Positions 1 through 6,942 of a stretch of 42,853 nt of DNA are shown here, in pieces. The position numbers were made by a program, and so were the translations under genes. The first letter of the stretch is position 1; each line of letters opens with the position of its first letter. Source of the stretch: Clostridiaceae bacterium (GTDB taxonomy: Bacteria > Bacillota > Clostridia > Saccharofermentanales > Saccharofermentanaceae); the NCBI GenBank assembly GCA_012729635.1, contig JAAYCT010000038.1:1-42853 (forward strand). Reading direction: 5' to 3'. The notes beneath the pieces were generated by a model. That model saw only the letters and a program-made list of their open reading frames with translations, was not told where the DNA came from and searched no databases.

Positions 1-96
1 CAGGAAATCAATCGCATTGAACAGTGGCTGAACACATATCCCCGGAAGATACTGGACTACAGGACGCCACAAGAAGAATACACCCGGGTCGCTTAA
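1..96 (+). CDS. IS30-family-like transposase, C-terminal fragment (cut by window edge)
   Basis: Frame 1 is open from the first base to a TAA at 94-96 and gives 32 residues. They include NRIEQWLNTYPRKILDYRTP, which matches the conserved C-terminus of IS30-family transposases (the LN..PRK.L.Y.TP motif at the end of the DDE catalytic domain). Only this tail is in the window, so it cannot be said whether the gene is intact. The family catalyses cut-and-paste or circle-mediated transposition. The following bases look like an IS right end, and tRNA-Val follows about 100 bases downstream. Confidence 0.7.
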   Translation, partial: QEINRIEQWLNTYPRKILDYRTPQEEYTRVA

Positions 97-130
97 CAAC
101 TGCGACACTTAATATTGCAATCCGCAGTTT
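97..130. repeat. Probable right terminal inverted repeat of the IS30-like element
   Basis: Directly after the transposase stop comes a segment reading AACTGCGACACTTAATATTG and then CAATCCGCAG. IS30-family elements usually end within a few tens of bases of the transposase stop in an imperfect inverted repeat rich in TTGCAAT-like words. The left end is outside the window, so the repeat cannot be matched to its partner. The call rests on position and composition only. Confidence 0.35.
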
Positions 131-152
131 ACAATGGATTCTCGATATGGTA

Positions 153-181
153 TGGACACGGGGACCATAATTCAGTATAAT
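153..181 (+). promoter_or_regulatory. Sigma-A promoter of tRNA-Val
   Basis: TGGACA at 153-158 and TATAAT at 176-181 are separated by exactly 17 bases. The tRNA begins 12 bases after the -10 box, as expected for a tRNA promoter. It lies between the IS end and the tRNA, so the insertion left the tRNA promoter intact. Confidence 0.7.
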
Positions 182-193
182 CATTATTCGTTC

Positions 194-270
194 GGGTGGT
201 TAGCTCAGCTGGTTAGAGTACTTGCTTGACATGCAAGGGGTCGATGGTTCGAGTCCATTACTACCCACCA
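194..270 (+). tRNA. tRNA-Val (anticodon GAC)
   Basis: A full cloverleaf can be drawn. The acceptor stem GGGTGGT (194-200) pairs with ACTACCC (260-266). The D stem is 203-206 with 216-219. The anticodon stem CTTGC/GCAAG (221-225/233-237) carries the loop TTGACAT, giving anticodon GAC at 228-230, which reads GUC/GUU valine codons. The variable loop is 238-242. The T stem is 243-247/255-259 with loop TTCGAGT. The CCA end is encoded (268-270). It is a single gene with its own promoter upstream and terminator downstream. Confidence 0.97.
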
Positions 271-273
271 TAC

Positions 274-316
274 AAAAGCCCTCCAAGTCATCTGACCCGG
301 AGGACTTTTCTTTTTT
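274..316 (+). terminator. Intrinsic terminator of tRNA-Val
   Basis: AAAAGCCCTCC (274-284) pairs with GGAGGACTTTT (299-309) with a single mismatch, followed by a T-rich run to 316. It starts four bases after the tRNA CCA end. Confidence 0.8.
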
Positions 317-433
317 CGCAGAATTAACCGAAGTCAATTAACGCAGGACTTTGGATTACCATTCTATTCATTTTTTCCATAATTTGCCCTCCTTGAAAAA
401 CGGATACACAGTGATTATTTATTTAAAATCATG

Positions 434-442
434 TGATATAAT
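434..442 (+). promoter_or_regulatory. Extended -10 promoter of the zinc-ribbon membrane protein gene
   Basis: TGATATAAT at 434-442 is a perfect extended -10 (TGn-TATAAT). No good -35 hexamer sits 17 bases upstream, which is usual for extended -10 promoters. The start codon at 487 is 44 bases downstream. The rest of the gap from 317 to 433 shows no other feature. Confidence 0.55.
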
Positions 443-486
443 TAACACTAATGAGATTATGGAACACCTAAAAAGGAGGGAATGGA

Positions 487-1179
487 ATGAAATGTCCGAA
501 ATGTAAGACCGAAGTATCCGAACCTGCAGTGTTTTGCCCCGAATGCGGAGCGAACATGATGGAAGCAGTTTCCGAAACTGCGGATGAAATCAAAGCAGAG
601 ATAAATGAGGCTGAAACCAAGATTGCTGATAAAGTGTCGGATCAAACCGAGGAAGTCGTTGATTTAGTGGAAGAAAAAGCAAAGGAAATTAAAGAAGAGG
701 TGGTACAGGCGGTTGAGGAGGCAGGGAGTGCGGCGGTTGTCACTGCGGCCGCTCCTGTGGTCGCCGCGACTGCTCCTTCCGCTGAAGATTTGAGGGCAAA
801 AAAGCTCGAAATGAAGGCCCAGGAAAAAGCAATGAAGCTGAAGAAGAAAGAGGAAAAGAAGCAGGAAAAGGCCAGACTGGTTTCGTCGGTTCCGAAGGAG
901 CTCAAGCCGTTTACGACTGCGGGCGCATTCTGGTATATGTTTCTTTTGTCCGTTCCGATCATCGGCTTTATCGCAATGTTGATTTTCGCGTTTGCCAGCA
1001 AAAATGTAAACCGCAAGTCCGTTGCACGTGCCGTACTGATTGCCCTGATCATCGGAATTATCATTTCTATCGGAGTTTCGGTGTCCACTTACTTTATTTT
1101 TAGGGATACGATTGAGGAGATTGCCGAATATGTTCAGGATAACGTGGAGTTTGATGACGGTGTGATCCGAATCGGTTAA
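487..1179 (+). CDS. Zinc-ribbon membrane protein of unknown function
   Basis: The 230-residue product opens with a zinc ribbon (C3, C6, C17, C20; CPKC...CPEC). A long charged segment follows (residues 25-135): first acidic and heptad-like, then an Ala/Val patch, then a Lys/Glu-rich coiled-coil-like stretch. Two hydrophobic helices at about 145-170 and 180-205 are probably membrane spanning, and a short acidic tail ends the protein. The start is fixed by AAAAGGAGGG at 471-480. It is a single gene between a promoter and a terminator. Zinc-ribbon plus two-TM proteins are common in Clostridia, but I do not recognise a characterised family and assign no function. Confidence 0.85.
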   Translation: MKCPKCKTEVSEPAVFCPECGANMMEAVSETADEIKAEINEAETKIADKVSDQTEEVVDLVEEKAKEIKEEVVQAVEEAGSAAVVTAAAPVVAATAPSAEDLRAKKLEMKAQEKAMKLKKKEEKKQEKARLVSSVPKELKPFTTAGAFWYMFLLSVPIIGFIAMLIFAFASKNVNRKSVARAVLIALIIGIIISIGVSVSTYFIFRDTIEEIAEYVQDNVEFDDGVIRIG

Positions 1180-1257
1180 AGGGCCACAATGACTTAAAAC
1201 GGCAAGACATTTGCCACTTTAGCGTTCAATGCCTGTAACATTGTTCCATTACAATCA

Positions 1258-1294
1258 AGCTGTAGACTCGGGGGATCCCGTCTGCAGCTTTTTT
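1258..1294 (+). terminator. Hairpin with U-run just before the DUF4004 gene
   Basis: AGCTGTAGAC-T-CGGG (from 1258) pairs with CCCGTCTGCAGC, loop GGAT, followed by TTTTTT (1289-1294). It probably ends transcription of the 487-1179 gene, 80 bases upstream. The ribosome binding site of the next gene (GAGGTG, 1298-1303) begins only four bases after the U-run, so the hairpin could also act as an attenuator for that gene. Confidence 0.75.
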
Positions 1295-1308
1295 GTAGAG
1301 GTGAAAAT

Positions 1309-1938
1309 ATGGGGGAAGAAGAACTCATTTCAAAACGTGATCTGCTCCGGGCCGCCCAAATATCCTACGGAACCCTATATCGTTGGAAAAGAATGAATTT
1401 AATCCCGGAATCCTGGTTTATTCACAGAGCGACAAAGACCGGTCAGGCAACTTTTTTCCCGAAGGAAAGAACCTTGGCGCGCGTTGGAAAAATTCAGGAG
1501 CTGAAAAGCGAGCTTTCCGCGGATCAATTAAAGGAAATATTCTCCGCAAACGTAAAAAGCTTTCAGATCCCGATGAACGATTTCGTTAAGTTGAATATGG
1601 TTAATAAGCTTGCGGTTACGGCGTTTGCCTCTGTTTTTCCCCAAAAGGAAAGACTGGATTTCGACGATGTTTTTTCCATGTATGTCGTGGATCATCTTAT
1701 GCGACTTTCGGGCATATACCTTGAAGACGCAAAGCAGGTTTTGCGTATGCTTTTGAAATATCTTTCGTCCAAGGACAGTAAGGAATACCAGTTGATACTC
1801 CTTCGGAAAATGGGCGTGCCGCTGATGATGCTCGTCAGCGGTGAAGATGAAATCCTGCTTGAAGAAAACACGGAGGTCATTGCTTGTGCAAACCTCGCGG
1901 AATTTGAGGATGCGCTAAAGGATCAACTCATTTCTTAG
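1309..1938 (+). CDS. DUF4004 / YhbD-like MerR-type DNA-binding protein
   Basis: The 209-residue protein starts with ELISKRDLLRAAQISYGTLY and continues into a WKR..LIPE.WF segment. This is the winged-helix MerR-like head of the DUF4004 family (Bacillus YhbD), with the conserved TGQ..FFPKE..LARV motif after it. The rest is helical with no metal-binding cysteines. Family members are uncharacterised predicted transcription factors. The start is set by GAGGTG at 1298. It precedes an ArsR-type regulator by 26 bases, so the two are likely co-transcribed. No ligand or target can be read from the sequence. Confidence 0.85.
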   Translation: MGEEELISKRDLLRAAQISYGTLYRWKRMNLIPESWFIHRATKTGQATFFPKERTLARVGKIQELKSELSADQLKEIFSANVKSFQIPMNDFVKLNMVNKLAVTAFASVFPQKERLDFDDVFSMYVVDHLMRLSGIYLEDAKQVLRMLLKYLSSKDSKEYQLILLRKMGVPLMMLVSGEDEILLEENTEVIACANLAEFEDALKDQLIS

Positions 1939-1964
1939 TTGTACGGAAGAAGGAGGAAATTACT

Positions 1965-2471
1965 ATGTCAGAAGATTCCAATGATACAATTTCATCGGCA
2001 GATGAAGCTTTGCTCATTCAGGTTGTGTCCGATCCGACACGAATACAAATCATGAAAACGCTTTCCGAAAACGGTCCGATGTGCGGGAAAAGCATCCTTT
2101 CATTTTTTACGATCACGCAACCCACGCTCTCTCATCACATGAGCCTCTTATGCTCATCGGGCTTGGTGGATTCGAAAAAAGAAGGAAAGTTTGTCGTATA
2201 TAAAATTTGTCCGGCCGGAGTGAAAACGATCGTTTTGTTTTTTGAAAAATTGATTTCAGAGGAGAAAAAATTGGAACCCGGGGAGACAAGGAATATCAAA
2301 GCCTCGTCCAAAAAACCTTCACTAATCAAAACCCCGATGCTCCCGAAGTTGAAGACCTCGGTCCCGAGTCCGGAAATTCCTTCGGATACAATTATTGAGG
2401 GCAAAAAAATAAAGAATAAAGACAAGGGCAAGGACAGCAAAAAAGAGAAAAAAAAGAAAAAGAAGAAGTAG
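1965..2471 (+). CDS. ArsR-family winged-helix regulator with lysine-rich tail
   Basis: Residues 12-100 form an ArsR-type winged helix: DPTRIQIMKTL, then FTITQPTLSHHMSLL as recognition helix, then a KEGKFVVYKI wing. The usual ArsR/SmtB metal-binding cysteine motif is absent; the only nearby cysteines are in MCGKS and LLCSS. Residues 105-168 are a disordered, highly basic extension ending in an uninterrupted lysine run. AAGGAGG precedes the ATG. It is probably an operon partner of the DUF4004 gene. The tail is coded by an A-rich tract (2437-2468) that could be prone to slippage. It may add nonspecific DNA affinity; its role is not known. Confidence 0.85.
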   Translation: MSEDSNDTISSADEALLIQVVSDPTRIQIMKTLSENGPMCGKSILSFFTITQPTLSHHMSLLCSSGLVDSKKEGKFVVYKICPAGVKTIVLFFEKLISEEKKLEPGETRNIKASSKKPSLIKTPMLPKLKTSVPSPEIPSDTIIEGKKIKNKDKGKDSKKEKKKKKKK

Positions 2472-2490
2472 GAATTTCGTTGCTCTCCGT

Positions 2491-2519
2491 TTGACATTAA
2501 ATAAGGTAAGCATTATTAT
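2491..2519 (+). promoter_or_regulatory. Sigma-A promoter of the perR-rubrerythrin-desulfoferrodoxin cluster
   Basis: TTGACA (2491-2496), a 17-base spacer and TATTAT (2514-2519) form a near-consensus promoter 30 bases before perR. A PerR-box-like sequence overlaps the -10 box. Confidence 0.75.
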
Positions 2520-2527
2520 GATGTAAA
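2513..2527. promoter_or_regulatory. Possible PerR box overlapping the perR -10 element
   Basis: TTATTATGATGTAAA matches the 15-base PerR consensus (TTATAATNATTATAA) at about 10 positions by eye. Autoregulation of perR through such a box is standard in Bacillota. The match is imperfect, so this is a candidate only. Confidence 0.35.
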
Positions 2528-2548
2528 GATTACAAGAAAGGAGAGCGT

Positions 2549-2974
2549 ATGAGTCCGTATTCACAAGAGGTAGTTCATGATATCGTCGAACTCTTCGGAA
2601 AGAAGAATATTCGACTTACTCCGCAAAGAATCGGAGTATACAGATACCTGCTGGAAAATCGCAATCATCCGACCGTCGATGCCGTTTTCCATCATTTGAA
2701 GACGGATAATCCGTCGCTTTCCAAAACCACGATATACAATACCGTTGATACCTTGGCCTCTGCCGGCTTGTTACGTATGATCCGGGCGACGGAGGGTGAG
2801 GTTCGTTTGGATGCCGTGACGGAGTGCCACGGGCATTTCATCTGCGAGAAATGCGGAGAAATTTCTGATTTCTCGTTGGATGGTTGTCGATTGCCGGATC
2901 GATTGAATCAGTATGAGGTACACAATTACGAAGTTCGGGTATTCGGAGTTTGCTCAAAATGCCAGGATAAATAA
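2549..2974 (+). CDS. perR: Peroxide stress regulator PerR (Fur family)
   Basis: The 141-residue Fur-family protein has an N-terminal winged helix (residues 10-85, recognition helix around SLSKTTIYNTVDTL) and a C-terminal dimerisation domain. A structural zinc site is formed by C99/C102 and C135/C138. The regulatory metal ligands of Bacillus PerR all have counterparts: H40, D88, H94, H96 and D107 (H37, D85, H91, H93, D104 in B. subtilis). Aspartate at the last position favours PerR over Fur. PerR senses H2O2 by iron-catalysed histidine oxidation. It sits directly upstream of rubrerythrin and superoxide reductase, its usual targets. Confidence 0.92.
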   Translation: MSPYSQEVVHDIVELFGKKNIRLTPQRIGVYRYLLENRNHPTVDAVFHHLKTDNPSLSKTTIYNTVDTLASAGLLRMIRATEGEVRLDAVTECHGHFICEKCGEISDFSLDGCRLPDRLNQYEVHNYEVRVFGVCSKCQDK

Positions 2975-2997
2975 TTAGTCGGGAGGAGACATAGAAC

Positions 2998-3537
2998 ATG
3001 GAGCTAAAGGGAACGAAGACAGAAAAGAATCTCAACGAAGCTTTTGCGGGAGAGTCAATGGCGACCAATAAGTATGCGTATTACGCTTCAAAGGCGAAGA
3101 AGGAAGGCTACGTACAAATATCGGATATATTCACGGAAACCAGCGGGAACGAACGGGAGCACGCTAAACTCTGGTTCAAGGCACTTCACGGTGGTGATGT
3201 ACCGGAAACGAAACAGAATCTGCTGGATGCCGCTGACGGCGAGAATTATGAATGGCAAGACATGTATAAGCGGTTTGCGGAGGACGCCAGAGAAGAGGGA
3301 TTCAACCAGATTGCCGCTCTGTTTGAAGGAGTTGCGAGGATCGAGAAAGAGCATGAAGCCAGATACCGTCTGCTCGCTCAAAGACTTGAAAAGGGAGAGG
3401 TTTTTGAGCGAGACGGAGTAGTCGTGTGGAAATGCGGAAATTGCGGGCATCTCCACATTGCAAAAACACCGCCTCAAGTATGTCCCGTGTGTAACCATCC
3501 GATGGCATATTTCGAGATTCAATCCACGAACTATTGA
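2998..3537 (+). CDS. rbr: Rubrerythrin
   Basis: The 179-residue protein has a ferritin-like four-helix diiron domain (residues 1-140). The helix motifs are [22 protein letters not shown] and [11 protein letters not shown], which supply the Glu and His ligands. A C-terminal rubredoxin domain carries CGNCG and CPVCN, binding one Fe(SCys)4. Rubrerythrin reduces hydrogen peroxide to water in the cytoplasm of anaerobes. GGAGG lies at 2982-2986. It is 23 bases after perR and 24 before desulfoferrodoxin, so one PerR-controlled operon is likely. Length is normal for the family. Confidence 0.96.
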   Translation: MELKGTKTEKNLNEAFAGESMATNKYAYYASKAKKEGYVQISDIFTETSGNEREHAKLWFKALHGGDVPETKQNLLDAADGENYEWQDMYKRFAEDAREEGFNQIAALFEGVARIEKEHEARYRLLAQRLEKGEVFERDGVVVWKCGNCGHLHIAKTPPQVCPVCNHPMAYFEIQSTNY

Positions 3538-3561
3538 CCGAGTGAGTCAAGGAGGTAAAAA

Positions 3562-3942
3562 ATGGCCGTTGAACGTAAGATTTTCAGATGCTCCATTTGC
3601 GGAAACATTGTAACTCTTTTGCATGAAGGAAAGGGAGAACTTGTTTGTTGCGGAGAACCGATGAAACGATTGATTGCGGGAGAAGATGATTCCGCCGCAA
3701 AAGAAAAGCATGTCCCCGTGGTTAAGGTTGTTGACGGAAAGCTTCGGGTGGATGTCGGAGATGTTCCGCATCCGATGGTTCCCGAGCACTATATTGAATT
3801 TGTCATTTTAGTGACCGGAACGGGATTCTTTGTAGAATTTCTTGATCCGGGTAAGGAGCCGGTTGCGTGGTTTACTCTTCCGGAAGACGACGATTATGAG
3901 GTGTTTGAATACTGTAATTTACATGGTCTGTGGAAGGCATAA
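3562..3942 (+). CDS. dfx: Desulfoferrodoxin (superoxide reductase)
   Basis: This 126-residue two-domain superoxide reductase has an N-terminal desulforedoxin-type FeS4 site at C10, C13, C29 and C30. The catalytic domain's Fe(His)4Cys centre is formed by H50 (in EKHVP), H70 (PHPM), H76 (EHYIE), C118 and H121 (CNLHGLWK). The catalytic Glu48-Lys49 pair is present. It reduces superoxide to peroxide without making oxygen; peroxide then goes to rubrerythrin. GGAGG precedes the ATG. It is the last gene of the oxidative-stress cluster, followed by a terminator. Confidence 0.97.
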   Translation: MAVERKIFRCSICGNIVTLLHEGKGELVCCGEPMKRLIAGEDDSAAKEKHVPVVKVVDGKLRVDVGDVPHPMVPEHYIEFVILVTGTGFFVEFLDPGKEPVAWFTLPEDDDYEVFEYCNLHGLWKA

Positions 3943-3957
3943 TGCCATTGTCACAAT

Positions 3958-3989
3958 CAAAAAGCGGCGCCTTACGGTGCCGCTTTTTT
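3958..3989. terminator. Bidirectional terminator between dfx and ilvC
   Basis: GCGGCGCC (3964-3971) pairs with GGTGCCGC (3976-3983), loop TTAC in between, then TTTTTT (3984-3989). A run of five A (3959-3963) lies on the other side and acts as the U-run on the minus strand. It serves both dfx (plus) and ilvC (minus), which converge here. Confidence 0.88.
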
Positions 3990-4006
3990 CGTTTAAAAAC
4001 ATGTAT

Positions 4007-5002
4007 TTACTCGCCTGTATTCCAGCTCATCAAGGCTCGAAGATCCTTGCCGACCTTTTCGATCGGGTGCTCGGTTTCGATTCTTCTCCGGGCATTAAAG
4101 TTCAAGCGACCGGATTGATTTTCCAGGATCCAGTTGCGTGCAAAGGTTCCGTCCTGAATCTCGCGGAGCACTTTTCTCATCTCGTTTTTGGTTTCATCGG
4201 TAATAATCCGTTTTCCGATTGAATAGTCTCCGTACTCGGCGGTATCGGAAACCGAATAACGCATGAAGGTTAATCCTCCGCGGTATACCATATCAACGAT
4301 CAGTTTCATTTCGTGCATACACTCATAGTATGCGTTCTCCGGATCATATCCGGCCTCACACAGCACCTCAAAACCGGTTTTCATCAACTCGGACACACCG
4401 CCGCACAGAACGCACTGCTCGCCGAACAAATCCGTTTCCGTTTCTTCGCGAAAAGATGTTTCGAGAAGCCCGGCTCTGGATCCGCCGATACCATGACCGT
4501 AATCAAATGCGATATCTTTGCATTTTCCCGTGAAGTCCTGGTATACGGCGTAGAGGCAAGGAACGCCCCGTCCGATGACATATTCGGCCCGAACTGTATG
4601 GCCGGGACCCTTCGGAGCGATCAGGAATACATCCACATCCTTCGGCGGAACGATACGCCCGAAATGAATGTTGAAGCCGTGCGCAAACGCAAGCGCTTTG
4701 CCGGCCGTGAGGTTCGGTAGAATATCCTTTTCGTACATAGCCGGTTGCTTCTCGTCGTTTATCAGGATCATGATCACGTCGGCTTTCCGGGTAGCCTCGG
4801 GGGTCGTCATCACCTTTAGGCCGGCCTTCTCGGCAACGGACCATGAAGAGGAGCCCTCGTAGAGTGCAACGATTACATTGTAACCGCTGTCCTTTAGATT
4901 CAAAGCATGGGCGTGTCCCTGGCTTCCGTACCCGACAATCGCGACCGTCTTATTGTTTAAAGCACCGGTCTTGCATTCGGAATCTTTGTAGATCTTTTTC
5001 AT
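4007..5002 (-). CDS. ilvC: Ketol-acid reductoisomerase (class I)
   Basis: The 331-residue class I KARI starts MKKIYKDSE. Its Rossmann motif [17 protein letters not shown] is at about 24-40. The catalytic domain has [23 protein letters not shown] and the Mg-binding [12 protein letters not shown] and YECMHELK-like segments. It converts acetolactate or acetohydroxybutyrate to the dihydroxy acid with NAD(P)H and Mg2+ in valine/isoleucine/leucine synthesis. A GGAGG site precedes the start. It lies 54 bases after ilvN and is probably co-transcribed with it. No ilvB or ilvD is seen. Confidence 0.97.
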   Translation of the reverse strand: MKKIYKDSECKTGALNNKTVAIVGYGSQGHAHALNLKDSGYNVIVALYEGSSSWSVAEKAGLKVMTTPEATRKADVIMILINDEKQPAMYEKDILPNLTAGKALAFAHGFNIHFGRIVPPKDVDVFLIAPKGPGHTVRAEYVIGRGVPCLYAVYQDFTGKCKDIAFDYGHGIGGSRAGLLETSFREETETDLFGEQCVLCGGVSELMKTGFEVLCEAGYDPENAYYECMHEMKLIVDMVYRGGLTFMRYSVSDTAEYGDYSIGKRIITDETKNEMRKVLREIQDGTFARNWILENQSGRLNFNARRRIETEHPIEKVGKDLRALMSWNTGE

Positions 5003-5056
5003 TTATTTGTGCCTCCTTGTTTGACTCAAAATTATTATACCCTTTCGGGTCAAATG

Positions 5057-5557
5057 CTATTCTCCGTCCAGAGAAAGAACACGATCTCCGCGCTCAATCG
5101 AGATTGAGCCCGTGCGTACTACCTCAAGAATCCCAAATGGTGTAATCAATTCCATCAGCGCCTCGATTTTGTCACTGTCTCCGGAGATCTCGATGGTTGC
5201 GGTTTTGGGGGATACGTCTACGATGTGTCCTCTGAAAATATCAACAATCTGAAGGACCGAGGTGCGCGTAGTATCATCGCATGTCACCTTGATAAAGGCC
5301 AACTCGCGTGTGAAATGTGCATCCCTTTCCAGCCGTTTGACCTTGAGCACAATCGGAAGCTTATGGAGTTGTTTCACGATTTGAGCAATCTCTGTATCAT
5401 CCGCGATTACGCATACCGATATTCTGGAGATTGAAGGGTTCGCCGTTGTTCCGACGGCGAGGCTTTCAATATTAAACCCACGCCGAGCAAAAAGGCTGGC
5501 GACGCGAGCGAGGACTCCGGAATGATTCTCGACGAGTATCGAAATATTGTGCCTCAT
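5057..5557 (-). CDS. ilvN: Acetolactate synthase small (regulatory) subunit
   Basis: The 166-residue IlvN/IlvH protein starts MRHNISILVENHSGVLARVA, an N-terminal ACT domain that binds valine for feedback inhibition. The second domain begins near KRLERDAHFTRELAFIKV. I chose the ATG at 5557 because GGAGGTG lies seven bases upstream; the frame stays open further upstream, but that part has no similarity to the family. The large catalytic subunit gene ilvB, normally directly upstream, is not present here; mscL occupies that position. IlvC follows. Confidence 0.94.
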   Translation of the reverse strand: MRHNISILVENHSGVLARVASLFARRGFNIESLAVGTTANPSISRISVCVIADDTEIAQIVKQLHKLPIVLKVKRLERDAHFTRELAFIKVTCDDTTRTSVLQIVDIFRGHIVDVSPKTATIEISGDSDKIEALMELITPFGILEVVRTGSISIERGDRVLSLDGE

Positions 5558-5682
5558 TTTCGCACCTCCGTTTCTTCTTAACGTATCACGATTTATGCGC
5601 GAGTACAACACAGGACCGAATCGACAAGGCTTTTCGGACGAAAACGACAAGAAAAAGAAATGAAACAATCAATACGGTTCCG

Positions 5683-6111
5683 TCAGTCTTTCTTGAGCAG
5701 GTCTCGAATTTCCGTAAGCAGCACGATATCCGGAGCGGGAGCCGCCGCTGCTTTTTCCGCTTCCATTTTATTCAATTTTTCTGCTGCTTTGCGTGCTTTT
5801 TGGATTGCTTTCACAATCAGGAAAATAACGAATGCGACGATCAGAAATTGGAGTACGGCGGTAATGAGAACACCGTATCCGATCGCGATTTCCGGAGTGC
5901 TGACCGCACCTGCCGCATCGAGTGTTTCAGATTGCAGAACCACTTTCATGTCCGCGAAATCAACGCCGGCGGTAAGGATTCCAATGCAGGGCATGATGAT
6001 GTTGTCGACCAGTGCGGATACGATTTTACCGAAAGCGGCACCGATGACCACGGCAACGGCGAGATCAATGACGTTTCCCTTCAGAATAAATGCTTTGAAT
6101 TCCTTTAGCAT
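5683..6111 (-). CDS. mscL: Large-conductance mechanosensitive channel MscL
   Basis: The 142-residue protein has the MscL layout. An N-terminal amphipathic helix (MLKEFKAFILKGN) leads into TM1 (about 14-45, with VIDLAVAVVIGAAFGKIV, the pore-lining helix). A periplasmic loop follows, then TM2 (about 76-100, with the conserved charged RK cluster after it), and a C-terminal cytoplasmic helix ends the protein. The channel opens under membrane tension to release solutes on osmotic downshock. The ATG at 6111 is chosen for its GGAGG site; an in-frame ATG 30 bases upstream lacks one. A terminator separates it from the upstream gene. Confidence 0.96.
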   Translation of the reverse strand: MLKEFKAFILKGNVIDLAVAVVIGAAFGKIVSALVDNIIMPCIGILTAGVDFADMKVVLQSETLDAAGAVSTPEIAIGYGVLITAVLQFLIVAFVIFLIVKAIQKARKAAEKLNKMEAEKAAAAPAPDIVLLTEIRDLLKKD

Positions 6112-6139
6112 GATACTTTCCTCCTTCTTATATCGAAGC

Positions 6140-6166
6140 AAAAACGACCGCTTCCCAGAGCGGTCG
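6140..6166 (-). terminator. Terminator of the small P-loop gene (minus strand)
   Basis: On the minus strand CGACCGCT (6166-6159) pairs with AGCGGTCG (6152-6145), followed by TTTTT (6144-6140). It lies between the P-loop gene ending at 6212 and mscL, so mscL needs read-through or its own start. Confidence 0.75.
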
Positions 6167-6211
6167 CCTGCTTCGTTACCGTGAAACGGTTGCTAATAAG
6201 CAACCCAAAAA

Positions 6212-6622
6212 TCAGCAGTACTTTGCGATTCGCTCATCAAGGCTATCGCAGTCACTGCTGCAAATGATACTGGCGGTTATGTTTTTATCTTTGAGGAAGT
6301 CTTCCAGTTTATCGAGGAAATCCGCGAAATCTGACTGAAGATCCGACTGTGCTACTTTATAAATGCTATCAATGTACAGGTGAGTCAAATCGTAGTCCCG
6401 GGCATATACTCCGCATATAAAGGCGAGAAGTTGACCGTAATCGTTACAGAAATACTCACTTACGTCGATTAATCGAATTCGGTATTTTAGCAACCGATCC
6501 AGTCGGTTTCCCCGCTCGATACAAACGATATTGTTCGTCTCGCGGGTTGCCTGCTCGTTAATATCATCCACGAGTCGGGCCGTTTTTCCGGTACCTTTCG
6601 CACCGGCAATCACTTTTATCAT
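6212..6622 (-). CDS. Small P-loop nucleotide-binding protein, function unknown
   Basis: The 136-residue protein begins MIKVIAGAKGTGKTARLVDD. It has a clear Walker A motif (G7-T14, GAKGTGKT) after a beta strand and a possible Walker B strand (HLYIDSIYKV). The C-terminus (ASIICSSDCDSLDERIAKY) may be a sensor strand. Proteins of this size in Clostridia are sometimes named PilT-like, but no pilus gene is near and no PilT-specific box is seen. AAAGGAGATG precedes the ATG. It diverges from the rimP-nusA operon. I can support ATP or GTP binding only. Confidence 0.85.
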   Translation of the reverse strand: MIKVIAGAKGTGKTARLVDDINEQATRETNNIVCIERGNRLDRLLKYRIRLIDVSEYFCNDYGQLLAFICGVYARDYDLTHLYIDSIYKVAQSDLQSDFADFLDKLEDFLKDKNITASIICSSDCDSLDERIAKYC

Positions 6623-6833
6623 TGGGCATCATCTCCTTTTATGGTGATTATCCAACGCAAATTGAATTGGATTGATTCCATTCTACCTGATATCCTTGAT
6701 AAAATGAATAGTAAAAAAGGGGAATCGGAGGTTCCGTTTTGTGTAAGCTGCAAAAAAAAGACATTACTTTACGCGGATCATTCAAATCATGACGCCGTTT
6801 TTTTGAATCTTTCAAAGGAACCTCTCCTTAATA

Positions 6834-6862
6834 TTGCACTTGCCGCACAATAATGATAAAAT
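6834..6862 (+). promoter_or_regulatory. Promoter of the rimP-nusA-infB operon
   Basis: TTGCAC (6834-6839), a 17-base spacer and TAAAAT (6857-6862) preceded by TG at 6854-6855 (extended -10). A short leader with a hairpin lies between it and rimP at 6943. The 6623-6833 stretch upstream, between the divergent genes, shows no gene with a ribosome binding site. Confidence 0.7.
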
Positions 6863-6888
6863 CTCGATGTAGTGTATCGGTTTTCGTG

Positions 6889-6916
6889 AGAGTGGGTGAT
6901 TCCCGCTCTTTCTTTT
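6889..6916 (+). promoter_or_regulatory. Leader hairpin before rimP (candidate attenuator)
   Basis: AGAGTGGG (6889-6896) pairs with CCCGCTCT (6902-6909) through eight pairs including one T-G, loop TGATT, followed by TTCTTTT. It looks like a weak intrinsic terminator within the 5' leader, 27 bases before the rimP start. NusA, encoded in this operon, acts on hairpin-dependent termination, so feedback is possible but not shown. Confidence 0.5.
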
Positions 6917-6942
6917 GTAAAGGATTTCCGAGGAGAGATAGA

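Noticed and set aside
642-1088. 148-codon minus-strand ORF opposite the zinc-ribbon gene
   Set aside because: Shadow of the plus-strand gene: no ribosome site and composition complementary to the Lys/Glu coiled coil.
6641-6853. 70-codon plus-strand ORF with a CxxC motif between the divergent P-loop gene and rimP
   Set aside because: No ribosome binding site precedes its ATG (the nearby CTCCTTTT is the minus-strand site of the divergent gene), and its end runs through the rimP promoter.
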